A stretch of 17,729 nt of DNA from Pseudonocardiaceae bacterium (GCA_025937115.1 JAICSB010000019.1:1-17729), one strand, 5' to 3'. Positions 1-8,278 are shown, numbered from the stretch's first letter. The notes: generated by a model from the sequence alone, not told the origin. Numbers and translations: made by a program.

Positions 1-351
1 CCGGCGGACCCGCACCGGAGCGAGCTCGACGTTCTCCGCGATCGTCTTGTGGGCGAAGAGATTGAACTGCTGAAAGACCATGCCGACATCGGCCCGCAGC
101 CGGGCCAGCGCCCGGCCTTCTTCGGGCAGCGGTGTTCCGTCGATCTCGATACGGCCCTCGTCGATCGGCTCCAGCCGGTTGATACTGCGGCACAGCGTCG
201 ACTTGCCGGACCCGGAGGGCCCCAGCACCACCACCACCTCGCCGCGCGCAACCTCAAGGTTGATGTCGCGTAGCACGTGCAGCGACCCGAAATGCTTGTG
301 CACACCCGCCATCCGGATCATCGGCGGGTCGGCTGCCGCGGGAGCGCTCAT
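1..351 (-). CDS. gluA: Glutamate/polar amino acid ABC transporter ATP-binding protein, N-terminal part (runs off the left edge)
   Basis: Only the first 117 codons are present; the gene continues beyond base 1. The protein is the cytoplasmic ATPase that powers import of glutamate or a related polar amino acid (GluA/GlnQ type). The start is the ATG at 351-349, preceded on the minus strand by GGAGG at 361-357 with 5-nt spacing. The Walker A motif GPSGSGKS lies at about residues 44-51. The Q-loop context [13 protein letters not shown] lies at about 91-103, and the FNLFAHKT wording is typical of polar amino acid importers. The ABC signature and Walker B lie outside the window, so activity cannot be checked. 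It is divergent from miaB, with 126 bp between the two starts. Substrate (glutamate rather than glutamine or arginine) is inferred from family resemblance. Confidence 0.9.
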   Translation of the reverse strand, partial: MSAPAAADPPMIRMAGVHKHFGSLHVLRDINLEVARGEVVVVLGPSGSGKSTLCRSINRLEPIDEGRIEIDGTPLPEEGRALARLRADVGMVFQQFNLFAHKTIAENVELAPVRVRR

Positions 352-444
352 CCGATCCTCCAAGTGGGTGGGGCGTCGAGGTCATCCATACCACGCGGTT
401 GCCCGTGCGACGAGGGTGGCGCGATAGCGGGTTGGCCCCGGCCC

Positions 445-459
445 TACCCTGGAAGGGTA
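445..459. promoter_or_regulatory. Palindrome with mirrored -10-like hexamers between gluA and miaB
   Basis: TACCCT at 445-450 is followed after three bases by its exact reverse complement AGGGTA at 454-459. Each strand therefore shows the same TANNNT hexamer, the minimal actinobacterial -10. Plus-strand transcription would begin about 20 nt before the miaB ATG, leaving room for the AAGGAAAGG Shine-Dalgarno at 459-467. Minus-strand transcription would give gluA a leader of roughly 100 nt. No clear -35 is visible for either direction. It could instead be an operator. This is inference from sequence symmetry only. Confidence 0.35.
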
Positions 460-477
460 AGGAAAGGTGATCTGCGG

Positions 478-1932
478 ATGACGGCGAGTACCGAGCAGTG
501 TCCACGCAGCTACCGCGTGCGCACTTACGGCTGCCAGATGAATGTGCACGACTCCGAACGGCTGGCCGGGCTGCTCGAGTCGGCCGGGTATATCCCCGCG
601 GGGCATGACGCTACCCCCGATGTGATCGTCCTGAACACCTGCGCGGTACGCGAAAACGCCGATAACCGGCTCTACGGCAACCTGGGTCAGCTCCGCCCGA
701 TCAAGCGCGATCATCCAGGGATGCAGATCGCGGTCGGCGGCTGCCTGGCGCAGAAAGACCGCGGCGAGATCATCCGGCGCGCGCCCTGGGTGGACGTCGT
801 GTTCGGTACCCACAACATCGGCTCGCTGCCGGTACTGCTGGAGCGGGCCCGGCACAACGACGCCGCTCAGATCGAGATCGCCGAGTCGCTGGAGGTGTTT
901 CCCTCCGCGTTACCGGCCAAGCGGGACTCGGCGCACTCCGCGTGGGTGTCGATCTCGGTGGGGTGCAACAACACCTGCACGTTCTGCATCGTGCCCGCGC
1001 TGCGTGGCAAGGAAGTCGACCGGCGGCCCGGTGACGTCCTTGCGGAGGTCGAGGCGCTGGTGGCCGAGGGCGTGCTCGAGGTGACCCTGCTGGGGCAGAA
1101 CGTCAACGCCTACGGGGTCGACTTCGGGGATCGGCGCGCATTCGGTGATCTGTTGCGGGCCTGCGGGACGATCAAGGGTCTGGAGCGGGTGCGCTTCACC
1201 TCGCCGCATCCGCGGGACTTCACCTCAGATGTCATCGAGGCGATGGCGGCCACCCCCAACGTCTGCCACCAGCTGCACATGCCGTTGCAGTCCGGCTCGG
1301 ATGCGGTCCTGGCGGCGATGCGCCGCTCCTACCGCGCACAGCGTTATCTCAAGATCGTAGAGGAGGTGCGGGCCGCGATGCCCGATGCGGCGCTGTCCAC
1401 CGACATCATCGTCGGTTTCCCCGGTGAGACCGAGGCCGACTTCCAGGCTACCTTGGACGTGGTCAGCGAAGCACGCTTCGCGCAGGCGTTCACCTTCCAG
1501 TACTCGCGGCGTCCGGGCACACCGGCCGCCGACATGGCCGGCCAGGTGCCCAAGGCGATCGTGCAGGACCGCTATGACCGGCTCGTCGCGCTCCAGGAAA
1601 GCATTTCCTGGGAACTCAACCGGAGACTGGTCGCCAGCGTGGTGGAGGTGTTGGTCTCCGAGGGTGAGGGCCGCAAAGACGCGGCCACCCGGCGAATGAG
1701 CGGGCGGGCCAGGGACGGCCGGCTGGTGCACTTCGAACCGGGTGACGGCGAGATACGGCCGGGCGACGTGGTGCTCGCGGAGATCACCTATGCGGCGCCG
1801 CACCATCTGGTCTCCGACCTCGCCTTGCGGGCGTACCGCCGGACCGCCGCCGGCGACGCATGGGCCGCCGGTCGGCGCCCGACCAGCCCGGGAGTGCTGC
1901 TCGGACTACCCTCGTTTACCTCCCCAACATGA
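478..1932 (+). CDS. miaB: tRNA-2-methylthio-N6-dimethylallyladenosine synthase MiaB
   Basis: Radical-SAM methylthiotransferase that converts i6A37 to ms2i6A37 in tRNAs reading UNN codons. It acts after MiaA, whose gene lies in this window at 4058. The 484-aa protein has the family layout. The N-terminal UPF0004 domain holds cluster-binding cysteines C19 (YGCQMN), C55 (NTCAV) and C89 (GGCLA). The radical-SAM domain holds the CxxxCxxC motif C163/C167/C170 (GCNNTCTFC). A C-terminal TRAM-like region lies around 400-460. The ATG at 478 is chosen because an AAGGAAAGG Shine-Dalgarno precedes it and the [11 protein letters not shown] segment begins just after. The reading frame stays open back to 277, but that stretch shows no MiaB homology. 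A tail of about 20 residues after the TRAM region is low-complexity and probably lineage-specific. Confidence 0.97.
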   Translation: MTASTEQCPRSYRVRTYGCQMNVHDSERLAGLLESAGYIPAGHDATPDVIVLNTCAVRENADNRLYGNLGQLRPIKRDHPGMQIAVGGCLAQKDRGEIIRRAPWVDVVFGTHNIGSLPVLLERARHNDAAQIEIAESLEVFPSALPAKRDSAHSAWVSISVGCNNTCTFCIVPALRGKEVDRRPGDVLAEVEALVAEGVLEVTLLGQNVNAYGVDFGDRRAFGDLLRACGTIKGLERVRFTSPHPRDFTSDVIEAMAATPNVCHQLHMPLQSGSDAVLAAMRRSYRAQRYLKIVEEVRAAMPDAALSTDIIVGFPGETEADFQATLDVVSEARFAQAFTFQYSRRPGTPAADMAGQVPKAIVQDRYDRLVALQESISWELNRRLVASVVEVLVSEGEGRKDAATRRMSGRARDGRLVHFEPGDGEIRPGDVVLAEITYAAPHHLVSDLALRAYRRTAAGDAWAAGRRPTSPGVLLGLPSFTSPT

Positions 1933-1942
1933 CCCTCTTTTT

Positions 1943-2006
1943 CCCGACATGGGGACTTATCGGGGTTTACAGGGGTTGGATAGGCCCGATAAGTCCCCAT
2001 GTCGGG
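1943..2006. repeat. Perfect 22-bp inverted repeat with 20-nt loop, just after miaB
   Basis: Bases 1943-1964 and 1985-2006 are exact reverse complements over 22 bp. The left arm starts CCCGACATGGGGACTTATCG and the loop is 20 nt. The palindrome begins 10 nt after the miaB stop and ends 20 nt before the next gene's start. No T-run follows the hairpin on either strand; a short T-run (CTCTTTTT) precedes it instead. It is therefore not a standard intrinsic terminator, although U-less hairpins are often invoked as terminators in actinobacteria. The perfection of the arms and the symmetrical short reading frames (MGTYR...PDKSPCRE on both strands) suggest a dispersed palindromic element rather than a locally evolved hairpin. 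That dispersal is unproven. Confidence 0.8.
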
Positions 2007-2026
2007 AGCTTTGTGAGGACGGCGAT

Positions 2027-2497
2027 ATGACCGACGATCCGGATGGCATCGCTGCGCTGCGGGCTGAAATCGACGCGGTAGAGCGCTCGGCATTGCATCG
2101 GGTCGACCCAGGCACCCGTGCGGCGGTGATTTCTGGGGCGATCATGATGTTGCTGCTGGCCGTCGCGTTGCCGTGGGTGGGCGACGCCAGCGGCTGGGAC
2201 GTGCTCAGCGGCGCCGCCAACCCGGTCGACCGGGTGGGAATGTTGCCGCGGATGTTCGGCGGCGTAGCGCTGGGCATGGGTGTCGGCGTGTCCGTACTGG
2301 CGCTAGTCACCCGGCGCTGGGGTCTGGTCTGGGCCAGCGCACTGGGGTGTACCTACTGTGTGCTCGACGGGGTGTGGGCGATCTGGTCGCGGCAGACCGC
2401 GCACGGCGCCGGGCCCGGCATCGGACTGGTACTGGCGGTGCTGGCCGTGGCGGTGCTGGCGGTGCAATGGCTGCGGCTGGCCCTATCCCGTCAATAG
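2027..2497 (+). CDS. Small four-helix membrane protein, Rv2732c-like
   Basis: 156-aa integral membrane protein of unknown function. A charged cytoplasmic-type head (residues 1-30, DPDGIAALRAEIDAVERSAL) precedes four hydrophobic segments at about 33-51, 75-95, 98-120 and 129-150. It occupies the same place as M. tuberculosis Rv2732c, directly downstream of miaB and convergent with the DUF349 gene; homology to that family is inferred from position, size and topology. The ATG at 2027 is selected by GAGGA at 2015-2019 with 7-nt spacing. The frame is open further upstream, but that part would encode the miaB tail and the inverted repeat. The stop codon falls inside the first unit boundary of a 17-bp tandem repeat. 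No catalytic motif is visible. Confidence 0.85.
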   Translation: MTDDPDGIAALRAEIDAVERSALHRVDPGTRAAVISGAIMMLLLAVALPWVGDASGWDVLSGAANPVDRVGMLPRMFGGVALGMGVGVSVLALVTRRWGLVWASALGCTYCVLDGVWAIWSRQTAHGAGPGIGLVLAVLAVAVLAVQWLRLALSRQ

Positions 2498-2529
2498 CCC
2501 TATCCCGCCAAGAGCCCTATCCCGCCGGT
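2479..2529. repeat. Three tandem copies of a 17-bp repeat
   Basis: Three consecutive 17-mers occur at 2479-2495, 2496-2512 and 2513-2529. All share the core GCCCTATCCCG and differ mainly in their last 3-4 bases. The first copy includes the last codons of the membrane protein gene; the rest lies between the two convergent genes. A local slippage-type expansion is the simplest reading. Confidence 0.8.
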
Positions 2530-2540
2530 AGCTGGTTGCC

Positions 2541-2556
2541 GTCACCTGCTGGTGAC
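2541..2556. terminator. Small hairpin at the convergent gene junction
   Basis: GTCACC, a four-base loop TGCT, then GGTGAC form a perfect 6-bp stem overlapping the stop codon of the minus-strand DUF349 gene. There is no T-run on either side. It lies 44 nt after the membrane protein stop, so it could stop plus-strand transcription. Evidence for terminator function is weak. Confidence 0.3.
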
Positions 2557-3837
2557 AGCACGCTCTGCGGCGGCCAGCCATTCCCGCCACTGATCAGCCT
2601 GAGCCTGTGCGGTACTAGCGCGGCGGTCATCGCCAGCGGCGCGGGCCTTGGCGGCCTGTGCCTCGTACTGCTCCACCCTTTCCCGGAACTGGGCCACCCG
2701 GGCCTCGGACTCGGGGTCGATCTGTTTCCACTGCGTGTCAGCCGCCGTGCGGACCCGTTCCTCGACGGCACGCAACCTGGCTTCGAGCTCTTTGACCCGC
2801 TCCCGCGGGATTTTGCCCACTGCCTCCCAGCGTTCCTGAATGCTCCGCAGCTGTGCTCGGGCCGCCTCGACGTCACCGGCGGGATCGATCCGTTCCGCGG
2901 CAGCGACCAGCTCTTGCTTCCGCGTCAGGTTGCGCTCCGATTCCGAATCGCGACTGGAGAAGGTCGCAGCGCGATGGCTGAAGAAGCGTTCCTGGGCGGC
3001 CCGGAATCGTTGCCATAAGGCATCGTCGGCTTCTTTGGGGGCGCGGCCTGCCGCCTTCCACTCCGCCATCATGGTTCGGAAGCGACTCGCGGTGGCGCCC
3101 CAGTCGGTGGACTCGGCCAGTGTCTCGGCCTCGACGACCAGCTGTTCCTTGCGGCTCTTGGCCCCGACGCGCTGCCGGTCGAGTTCAGCGAAATGCGCGC
3201 CGCGTCGCCTGGCGAATGCGTCCCGGGCCTTGGAGAAGCGGCGCCATAGCGCCTCGTCGGTTTTCCGGTCTACGCCTTTGATCGTCTTCCACTCATCCAG
3301 GATGGTCCGCAGCCGGTCGCCGCCGGTTTTCCACTGGGTGGACTCGGCGCCGATTTGCTCGGCCTCCTGCGCCAACTCCTCCTTCCGAGCGGTTGCTCGC
3401 GCTCTGGCCTGCTCTCGGGCCGTCTTCGCACCGGCGAGGCAGTCTTCGGCGTGTCGCTGCAGGTAGTCCAGCAAAGCGGTGAGCCCGACGAGGTCGCCCA
3501 CGGCGGTCGGCTCGACGATGTCATCGCGCAAGGCGCGGACCCGGGCCAGCGCCTGCTTGGGGTCAGCCACTCGCGACGTCAACCGAGACTCGAGCAGCTC
3601 AGCTTCGGTGAGCAGGTCGTCGAAGCGGCGGGCGAAGTGAGCTAGCCCTTCTTCGGTCGTGCCGGCCTGCCACGAACCCACCGCTCGCTCGCCATCAGCT
3701 GTGTGGGTGTACACGGTCCCGTCGGCAGCGATTCGCCCCCAGCGCTGCGGGTCACGGCAGGCGCGTGACACGAAGGGGCGGGGACCGGGTTGACTACTGG
3801 TCTCCAGATGTTGCTCTGCCTGGCTGTCCTCGGTCAT
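2542..3837 (-). CDS. DUF349 repeat coiled-coil protein (Rv2731-like)
   Basis: 431-aa soluble, strongly charged helical protein with three consecutive DUF349-type repeats at about residues 165-220, 243-298 and 318-362. Each contains the W-x(n)-G-x-W/L-x-x-F/R pattern ([40 protein letters not shown], and a weaker [11 protein letters not shown]). The N-terminal 60 residues contain a [10 protein letters not shown] segment typical of the actinobacterial members; the C-terminus is long coiled coil. Molecular function is not established for the family. The ATG at 3837-3835 is preceded by GAGGAAGG at 3850-3843. The frame is open further upstream into the miaA region on the other strand, but that extension is a shadow. 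It is divergent from miaA and convergent with the membrane gene, as in M. tuberculosis. Confidence 0.93.
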   Translation of the reverse strand: MTEDSQAEQHLETSSQPGPRPFVSRACRDPQRWGRIAADGTVYTHTADGERAVGSWQAGTTEEGLAHFARRFDDLLTEAELLESRLTSRVADPKQALARVRALRDDIVEPTAVGDLVGLTALLDYLQRHAEDCLAGAKTAREQARARATARKEELAQEAEQIGAESTQWKTGGDRLRTILDEWKTIKGVDRKTDEALWRRFSKARDAFARRRGAHFAELDRQRVGAKSRKEQLVVEAETLAESTDWGATASRFRTMMAEWKAAGRAPKEADDALWQRFRAAQERFFSHRAATFSSRDSESERNLTRKQELVAAAERIDPAGDVEAARAQLRSIQERWEAVGKIPRERVKELEARLRAVEERVRTAADTQWKQIDPESEARVAQFRERVEQYEAQAAKARAAGDDRRASTAQAQADQWREWLAAAERAVTSR

Positions 3838-3992
3838 GCCGGCCTTCCTCGACCTCGTGCCCGCCGTGCGTTCTGCGGGCGCCGCGACTACACAGGTGTG
3901 TGCACCTCGACGGGCTCTGTCCGAAAAGCTCGGCCACGGCCGCATTGAAGCAGTTCGGGCGCGCGGACAGGGGAGCAGGTGCGAAGTGGCAC

Positions 3993-4004
3993 TAACCTGC
4001 AGCG
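3993..4004 (+). promoter_or_regulatory. -10 element for a leaderless transcript upstream of miaA
   Basis: TAACCT at 3993-3998 fits the TANNNT actinobacterial -10. The GTG at 4005 begins 7 nt after it, the usual distance to a start site, so the transcript would start on the G of a GTG codon with no leader. A -35 is not obvious. This would drive the short remnant frame and, through the ATGA overlap, miaA-dapF. Confidence 0.45.
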
Positions 4005-4061
4005 GTGATCGTACGCGTGGCGGTGGCGCCACATCCACCGATCCTGGTATGGACCGGATGA
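4005..4061 (+). pseudogene. Remnant N-terminus of a LigB/class III extradiol dioxygenase-like gene, now an 18-codon leader ORF
   Basis: GTG at 4005 opens an 18-residue frame, [18 protein letters not shown], that stops at TGA 4059-4061. That stop overlaps the miaA ATG as ATGA. The first 15 residues look like the start of the class III extradiol dioxygenase subunit B-like proteins that, by family knowledge, precede miaA in many actinobacteria (position of Rv2728c); PHPPxLV is characteristic of that superfamily's N-terminus. The rest of the gene, normally a few hundred residues, is absent. I infer that an internal deletion joined codon ~15 to sequence just before miaA and left the leaderless promoter in place. 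It may now act as a translated leader coupling ribosomes to miaA. It could alternatively be a chance ORF. Confidence 0.5.
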
Positions 4062-4966
4062 ATCCGCGCGTCCTCGCGGTAGTTGGCCCGACCGGCACCG
4101 GCAAATCCGACCTTGCGGTGAAGCTGGCCCGCAGTCTCGGTGGCGAGGTGGTCAACGCCGACGCCATGCAGCTCTACCGTGGCATGGACATCGGTACCGC
4201 GAAGCTGCCACCATCGCGGCGCGCTGGGGTGTACCACCATCTGCTTGACGTCCTGGACGTCACCGAGACCGCATCGGTGGCGGTCTATCAACGTGAAGCC
4301 CGCCGCATCATCGAGGAGCTACTCGCTGCGGGTGCGGTTCCGGTGCTCGCCGGCGGTTCGGGACTGTACGTGCAGGCTGTGCTGGACGACTTCGAGTTCC
4401 CGGGTACCGACCCCGAACTGCGGGCGCAGCTTGAGGCCGAACTTGCACAGCAGGGGGCGCCGGAACTACATCACCGGCTGCACCGACTCGACCCGGTGGC
4501 GGCCGGCCGGATCCTGCCGAGCAACGGCCGCCGGGTGGTACGGGCACTGGAGGTCATCCGGCTCACCGGCCGTCCGTTCTCCGCTGCGCTGCCAACGCCC
4601 GGTCCGGCGCGTTACCGAGCCGCGATCATCGGGCTGGATACCGATCTCGCGGTCCTCGACGCGCGGGTCGACGCGCGGGTGGATCGGATGTTCACCGACG
4701 GGCTGGTCGAGGAAGTCCGCGGATTGCTTTCTCGCGGCCTACGGGACGGCCGGACGGCGTCGCGGGCCCTGGGCTACCGGCAGGTCATCGCCGCACTGGA
4801 CGCGGGAGCTGATCCTGCCTGCGCCGCCGGCCCGACCGCCCAAGCGACCCGGCGCTTCGTCCGCCGCCAGCGCAGCTGGTTTCGGCGCGACGACCGGATC
4901 AGATGGCTGGACTGCCGCCACCCTGACTTGCTCGACGCCGCGCTGCGCTTGGCCGCGGGCGGATAG
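4058..4966 (+). CDS. miaA: tRNA dimethylallyltransferase MiaA
   Basis: Transfers the dimethylallyl group from DMAPP to N6 of A37 in tRNAs, making the substrate for MiaB. 302 aa, normal for the family. Walker A GPTGTGKS is at residues 10-17. The [17 protein letters not shown] segment at about 34-49 carries the catalytic Asp and the tRNA/DMAPP contacts. GGSGLYV is at 99-105, and the RALGYRQ segment at about 236-242 is the conserved C-terminal motif. The ATG at 4058 is chosen because [13 protein letters not shown] matches the usual short lead-in; an in-frame ATG at 4049 is an alternative. Neither has a strong Shine-Dalgarno, which fits translation by coupling to the leader frame ending at 4061. 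dapF follows 11 bp downstream. Confidence 0.96.
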   Translation: MNPRVLAVVGPTGTGKSDLAVKLARSLGGEVVNADAMQLYRGMDIGTAKLPPSRRAGVYHHLLDVLDVTETASVAVYQREARRIIEELLAAGAVPVLAGGSGLYVQAVLDDFEFPGTDPELRAQLEAELAQQGAPELHHRLHRLDPVAAGRILPSNGRRVVRALEVIRLTGRPFSAALPTPGPARYRAAIIGLDTDLAVLDARVDARVDRMFTDGLVEEVRGLLSRGLRDGRTASRALGYRQVIAALDAGADPACAAGPTAQATRRFVRRQRSWFRRDDRIRWLDCRHPDLLDAALRLAAGG

Positions 4967-4969
4967 GCT
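4964..4969 (+). promoter_or_regulatory. Possible internal -10 for leaderless dapF
   Basis: TAGGCT (TANNNT) overlaps the miaA stop and ends 8 nt before the dapF ATG, which lacks a clear Shine-Dalgarno. This spacing is what a leaderless actinobacterial transcript would show. dapF could equally be read from the miaA transcript. Confidence 0.3.
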
Positions 4970-4977
4970 CATAGTCG

Positions 4978-5814
4978 ATGGAGCAGGGCATCGAGTTCCT
5001 CAAGGGGCACGGGACGGAGAACGACTTCGTCCTTGTACCCGACCCCACCGGCGCAGTGGACCTGACACCATCTCGGGTGCGCGCGCTGTGCGACCGGCGC
5101 GGCGGGCTGGGAGCCGACGGCGTGCTCCGGGTGGTGCCGGGTGCGCTGGTGAGCGACGCGCCGCCGGGCACCTCACCGGACGACTGGTTCATGGACTACC
5201 GCAATGCCGACGGTTCCGTCGCTGAGCTGTGTGGCAACGGGGCCCGAGTCTTCGCCCGCTACCTCACTGACGCTGGGTTTGTTTCCGATCGCGAGTTCCG
5301 GATCGGCAGCAGGTCCGGCCCGCGCACGGTGCGGTGCAACGAGGACGGCTCGGTGACGGTCGAGATGGGTCAGGTGCAGCGCAACGGCAAATCCACGGTG
5401 ACCGTCGAGGGCGCGGCGTTCTCCGGGCTCGTGGTGGAGCTCGGCAATCCCCATCTGGCCTGCGTGACCGAGGTGGCGGTGGAACAGCTGGATCTCTCCG
5501 TGCCACCGGGGCACGATCCCGGAATCTTTCCGCACGGCGTCAACGTTGAGTTTATTAACGTGCTGGCTCCAGGGCAGCTGCGGATGCGGGTGCACGAACG
5601 GGGAGTGGGCGAGACCCGCTCCTGTGGCACCGGAACCGTGGCTGCGCTCTCCGCAGTGCTCGATGCGCAAGACCAGGACACCGGCGAGGCGCAGGTACAG
5701 GTGTCCGGCGGCCGGCTGCACGTCGCGATCACTCTGGACGGCAGCACGCTGACCGGGCCCGCGGTGCTCGTCGCGGGGGGTCGGCTAGCTCTCGACTGGT
5801 GGTCGGCGCACTGA
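4978..5814 (+). CDS. dapF: Diaminopimelate epimerase DapF
   Basis: Cofactor-independent epimerase interconverting LL- and meso-diaminopimelate, the last step before peptidoglycan crosslinking and lysine synthesis. 278 aa. The two catalytic cysteines are both present: C85 in AELCGNGARVFARY and C216 in RSCGTGTVA. The N-terminal KGHGTENDFV loop (residues 9-18) and the YRNADGS motif (74-80) bind substrate; most homologues read GTxNDF here, and this one has Glu at the variable position. The insert between residues 54 and 69 (GALVSDAPPGTSPDDW) is typical of actinobacterial DapF. The ATG at 4978 sits 11 bp after miaA. The miaA-dapF order is conserved in actinobacteria. Confidence 0.97.
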   Translation: MEQGIEFLKGHGTENDFVLVPDPTGAVDLTPSRVRALCDRRGGLGADGVLRVVPGALVSDAPPGTSPDDWFMDYRNADGSVAELCGNGARVFARYLTDAGFVSDREFRIGSRSGPRTVRCNEDGSVTVEMGQVQRNGKSTVTVEGAAFSGLVVELGNPHLACVTEVAVEQLDLSVPPGHDPGIFPHGVNVEFINVLAPGQLRMRVHERGVGETRSCGTGTVAALSAVLDAQDQDTGEAQVQVSGGRLHVAITLDGSTLTGPAVLVAGGRLALDWWSAH

Positions 5815-5878
5815 TCAGCTGGGTGCTCTGCCGAATTCGAGAGCATGATCCGCCCAGACGTGTCACGATGAGAGGCGT

Positions 5879-7300
5879 ATGACAACCTCACCGAATTCTC
5901 CGTTCCGTGGTCCCGGCCCTACCTCGCGAGGAGAGCTGGATCTCGAAGAGCGCTCAGCGCTACGTCGCGTGCCCGGGCTATCCACCGAGCTCGCTGATGT
6001 CACCGAAGTCGAGTACCGGCAGCTTCGTCTGGAACGCGTGGTGCTCGTCGGGGTATGGACCGACGACTCCGCAGCCGAGGCCACCGCGTCGATGGCCGAA
6101 CTGGCACGGCTTGCCGAAACGGCCGGGTCACAGGTGCTCGACGCTATGGTCCAGCGCCGCGAGCGGCCCGACCCGGCGACGTACATCGGTTCCGGCAAGG
6201 TGCTCGAGCTGCGCGAGATCGTCCTGCGCACGGCGGCGGACACCGTGATCTGCGATGGCGAACTGACCCCCGGCCAGCTGCGGCAGTTGGAGGCCAAGCT
6301 CAAGGTCAAGGTCGTCGACCGGACAGCTCTGATCCTGGATATCTTCGCCCAGCATGCCCGCTCACGGGAAGGCAAGGCACAGGTCGAGCTGGCGCAGCTG
6401 AGTTACTTCCTGCCGCGGCTTCGTGGTTGGGGCGAGTCGCTGTCCCGGCAAGCCGGCGGTGCGGGCGGCGGGGCCAGCGGTGGAGTGGGTACTCGCGGCC
6501 CGGGGGAGACGAAGCTGGAGACCGATCGGCGGCGCATCCACCGCCGGCTGGCAAAGCTGCGCCGCGAGATCGCCGCGATGCGGACGATCCGCGACACCAA
6601 GCGGGGTCGCAGACGCGCCAACGAGGTGCCCAACGTGGCCATCGTCGGCTACACCAACGCAGGCAAATCCAGCCTGCTCAACGTGATCACCGGCGCCGAG
6701 GTGCTAGTGCAGGACGCCCTGTTCGCGACTCTGGATCCCACCACCCGCCGGGCCAGCACACCACAAGGGCAGGAGTACACACTCACCGACACTGTCGGTT
6801 TTGTCCGCCACCTACCGCATCAGTTGGTGGAGGCGTTTCGCTCCACGCTGGAGGAGACAGCTGATGCGGATCTGCTGCTACATGTTGTCGACGGGGCCGA
6901 CCCGATGCCTGAACTCCAGGTAGAGGCGGTGCGCGAGGTCCTCGCTGAGATTACCCAGAATCGCGAGGCGCCGATGCCGCCCGAGTTACTGGTAGTGAAC
7001 AAGATCGACGACGCGGACCAGCTCGTGCTGTCTCGACTGCGCCACGTGCTGCCCAACGCAAGCTTCGTCTCCGCGCACACCGGGGCCGGCATCGCCGGGT
7101 TGGTCCAGCGGATCGCCGACGGGTTGCCGCAACCGCACGTTGAAGTCGACGCGTTGTTGCCGTGGACCGAAGGTGCGTTGGTCGCCCGAGTGCACGCCGA
7201 GGGCGAGATGCTGGACACCGACCACACCGAAAGCGGTACCCGGCTGCGCGCACGGGTACGCCCGGACCTCGCCGGCGCGCTGGCCGCGTATCTGGTCTAG
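5879..7300 (+). CDS. hflX: Ribosome-associated GTPase HflX
   Basis: GTPase that binds and splits 70S ribosomes or 50S subunits, mainly under stress. 473 aa. An N-terminal HflX domain (about 50-200) includes TYIGSGK at 101-107 and the family's RGPGETKLE signature at 206-214, preceded by a Gly-rich linker. The G domain follows: G1 GYTNAGKSS at 257-265, G3 DTVGF at 304-308, G4 NKID at 374-377, and a G5-like VSAHTGAG. All GTP-binding motifs look intact. The ATG at 5879 has AGAGG only 3 nt upstream, so initiation may not be classical; no better start is seen. It is separated by 64 bp from dapF, probably in the same unit, and ends 16 bp from the convergent lexA stop. Confidence 0.97.
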   Translation: MTTSPNSPFRGPGPTSRGELDLEERSALRRVPGLSTELADVTEVEYRQLRLERVVLVGVWTDDSAAEATASMAELARLAETAGSQVLDAMVQRRERPDPATYIGSGKVLELREIVLRTAADTVICDGELTPGQLRQLEAKLKVKVVDRTALILDIFAQHARSREGKAQVELAQLSYFLPRLRGWGESLSRQAGGAGGGASGGVGTRGPGETKLETDRRRIHRRLAKLRREIAAMRTIRDTKRGRRRANEVPNVAIVGYTNAGKSSLLNVITGAEVLVQDALFATLDPTTRRASTPQGQEYTLTDTVGFVRHLPHQLVEAFRSTLEETADADLLLHVVDGADPMPELQVEAVREVLAEITQNREAPMPPELLVVNKIDDADQLVLSRLRHVLPNASFVSAHTGAGIAGLVQRIADGLPQPHVEVDALLPWTEGALVARVHAEGEMLDTDHTESGTRLRARVRPDLAGALAAYLV

Positions 7301-7316
7301 CCAGACACCTCCAGGC

Positions 7317-8069
7317 TCACAGCCGTCGCAACACCGTCACCACCCGGCCGAGCACGGTCGCTTCGTCACCTGGAATAGGCTGGTAAGCGGGGTTGTGGGG
7401 GAGCAGCCAGACGTGCCCGTCACGGCGCTTGAACGTTTTCACGGTCGCCTCACCGTCGATCATGGCGGCAACGATGTCTCCGTTCTCGGCGCTGGGCTGT
7501 TGGCGGACGACCACCCAGTCTCCATCGGTGATCGCCGCTTCCACCATCGAGTCACCCGCGACCCGTAACAGAAACAGCGATCCCTCACCGACGAGTTCTT
7601 TCGGCAACGGGAAGACGTCTTCGACAGCCTGCTCGGCGAGCACCGGACCACCTGCGGCGATCCGGCCGACCACGGGGACGAAAACAGGTTTGGGGCGGTC
7701 TGGTTCCTCGCTGGGAGTTTCCGCTGCCTGAGGTGGACTGTCGACGGGTCGGACACCGACCGCTCGAGGCCGGTTCGGGTCCCGGCGCAAGTAGCCCTTG
7801 TGCTCCAGGGCGCGCAGCTGATGTGCAACCGACGATGTCGACGTGAGCCCGACTGCCTCGCCGATCTCGCGCACACTCGGCGGGTAGCCGAACCGCTGCA
7901 CCCACTCTCGGATCACCTCGAGGACCCGACGCTGGCGCGGTGTGAGACTGTCCTTGCCAGTGCTGTCATCGAGGTCAGGGAAAGTATGGACCGGCGCGGT
8001 GCGGCTTGGGCTGTGCGTCTGCGCTGCGGAACCGGCTACCACCGGCTCGTCGCTCGGCTGTTGTCCCAA
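7317..8069 (-). CDS. lexA: SOS repressor LexA
   Basis: Transcriptional repressor of the DNA-damage regulon, inactivated by RecA-stimulated self-cleavage. 250 aa. An unstructured N-terminal extension of about 40 residues precedes the winged HTH (about 41-107; [33 protein letters not shown]). The cleavage site is A139-G140 in GRIAAGGP. The catalytic dyad is S174 (AGDSM) and K211 (TVKTF). All key residues are present. The start is a TTG at 8069-8067, supported by an exceptionally good GAGGAGGAG at 8080-8072 and by the absence of any ATG in the N-terminal stretch. The upstream spacer carries an SOS box (8161-8176), so autoregulation is expected. Convergent with hflX. Confidence 0.97.
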   Translation of the reverse strand: MGQQPSDEPVVAGSAAQTHSPSRTAPVHTFPDLDDSTGKDSLTPRQRRVLEVIREWVQRFGYPPSVREIGEAVGLTSTSSVAHQLRALEHKGYLRRDPNRPRAVGVRPVDSPPQAAETPSEEPDRPKPVFVPVVGRIAAGGPVLAEQAVEDVFPLPKELVGEGSLFLLRVAGDSMVEAAITDGDWVVVRQQPSAENGDIVAAMIDGEATVKTFKRRDGHVWLLPHNPAYQPIPGDEATVLGRVVTVLRRL

Positions 8070-8160
8070 CGCTCCTCCTCGGGTTTCGAAGTTGCGAGAC
8101 CACCGCTGGACCCCACACGGTGCGTAACGATGCTGACGTTAACCGCCGCCGGGCCAAAGA

Positions 8161-8176
8161 TCAAACGTTTGTTCGA
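8161..8176 (-). promoter_or_regulatory. SOS (LexA) box for lexA
   Basis: TCAAACGTTTGTTCGA differs at one base from the actinobacterial LexA consensus TCGAACnnnnGTTCGA as extended by the TGTTCGA half. A fully symmetric TTGTTCGAACAA overlaps it at 8169-8180. A minus-strand TAACGT (-10-like) at 8141-8136 places the box at about the -35 region of a lexA promoter, consistent with repression. Assignment to lexA rather than the divergent gene is by proximity to that hexamer. Confidence 0.75.
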
Positions 8177-8238
8177 ACAACACGCCGCAGGGTCGCCGAC
8201 TCTGTCGGGGTGCCGTGATAGACACCGCAGCAGTTCTA

Positions 8239-8254
8239 TCGAACTCGCGTTCGA
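8239..8254 (+). promoter_or_regulatory. SOS (LexA) box for the LysM gene
   Basis: TCGAACTCGCGTTCGA is a perfect symmetric match to TCGAAC-N4-GTTCGA. It ends 24 nt before the ATG of the LysM gene and overlaps a possible -10 region (CTATCG at 8236-8241), so LexA binding would block transcription directly. Confidence 0.85.
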
Positions 8255-8278
8255 TGGTACCCGCGATGAGGAGTCTCG

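Noticed and set aside
277..477. Upstream extension of miaB
   Set aside because: The frame is open to 277 but the translated stretch has no MiaB similarity and overlaps the gluA start region. The ATG at 478 has a good ribosome site and the right distance to the first cysteine.
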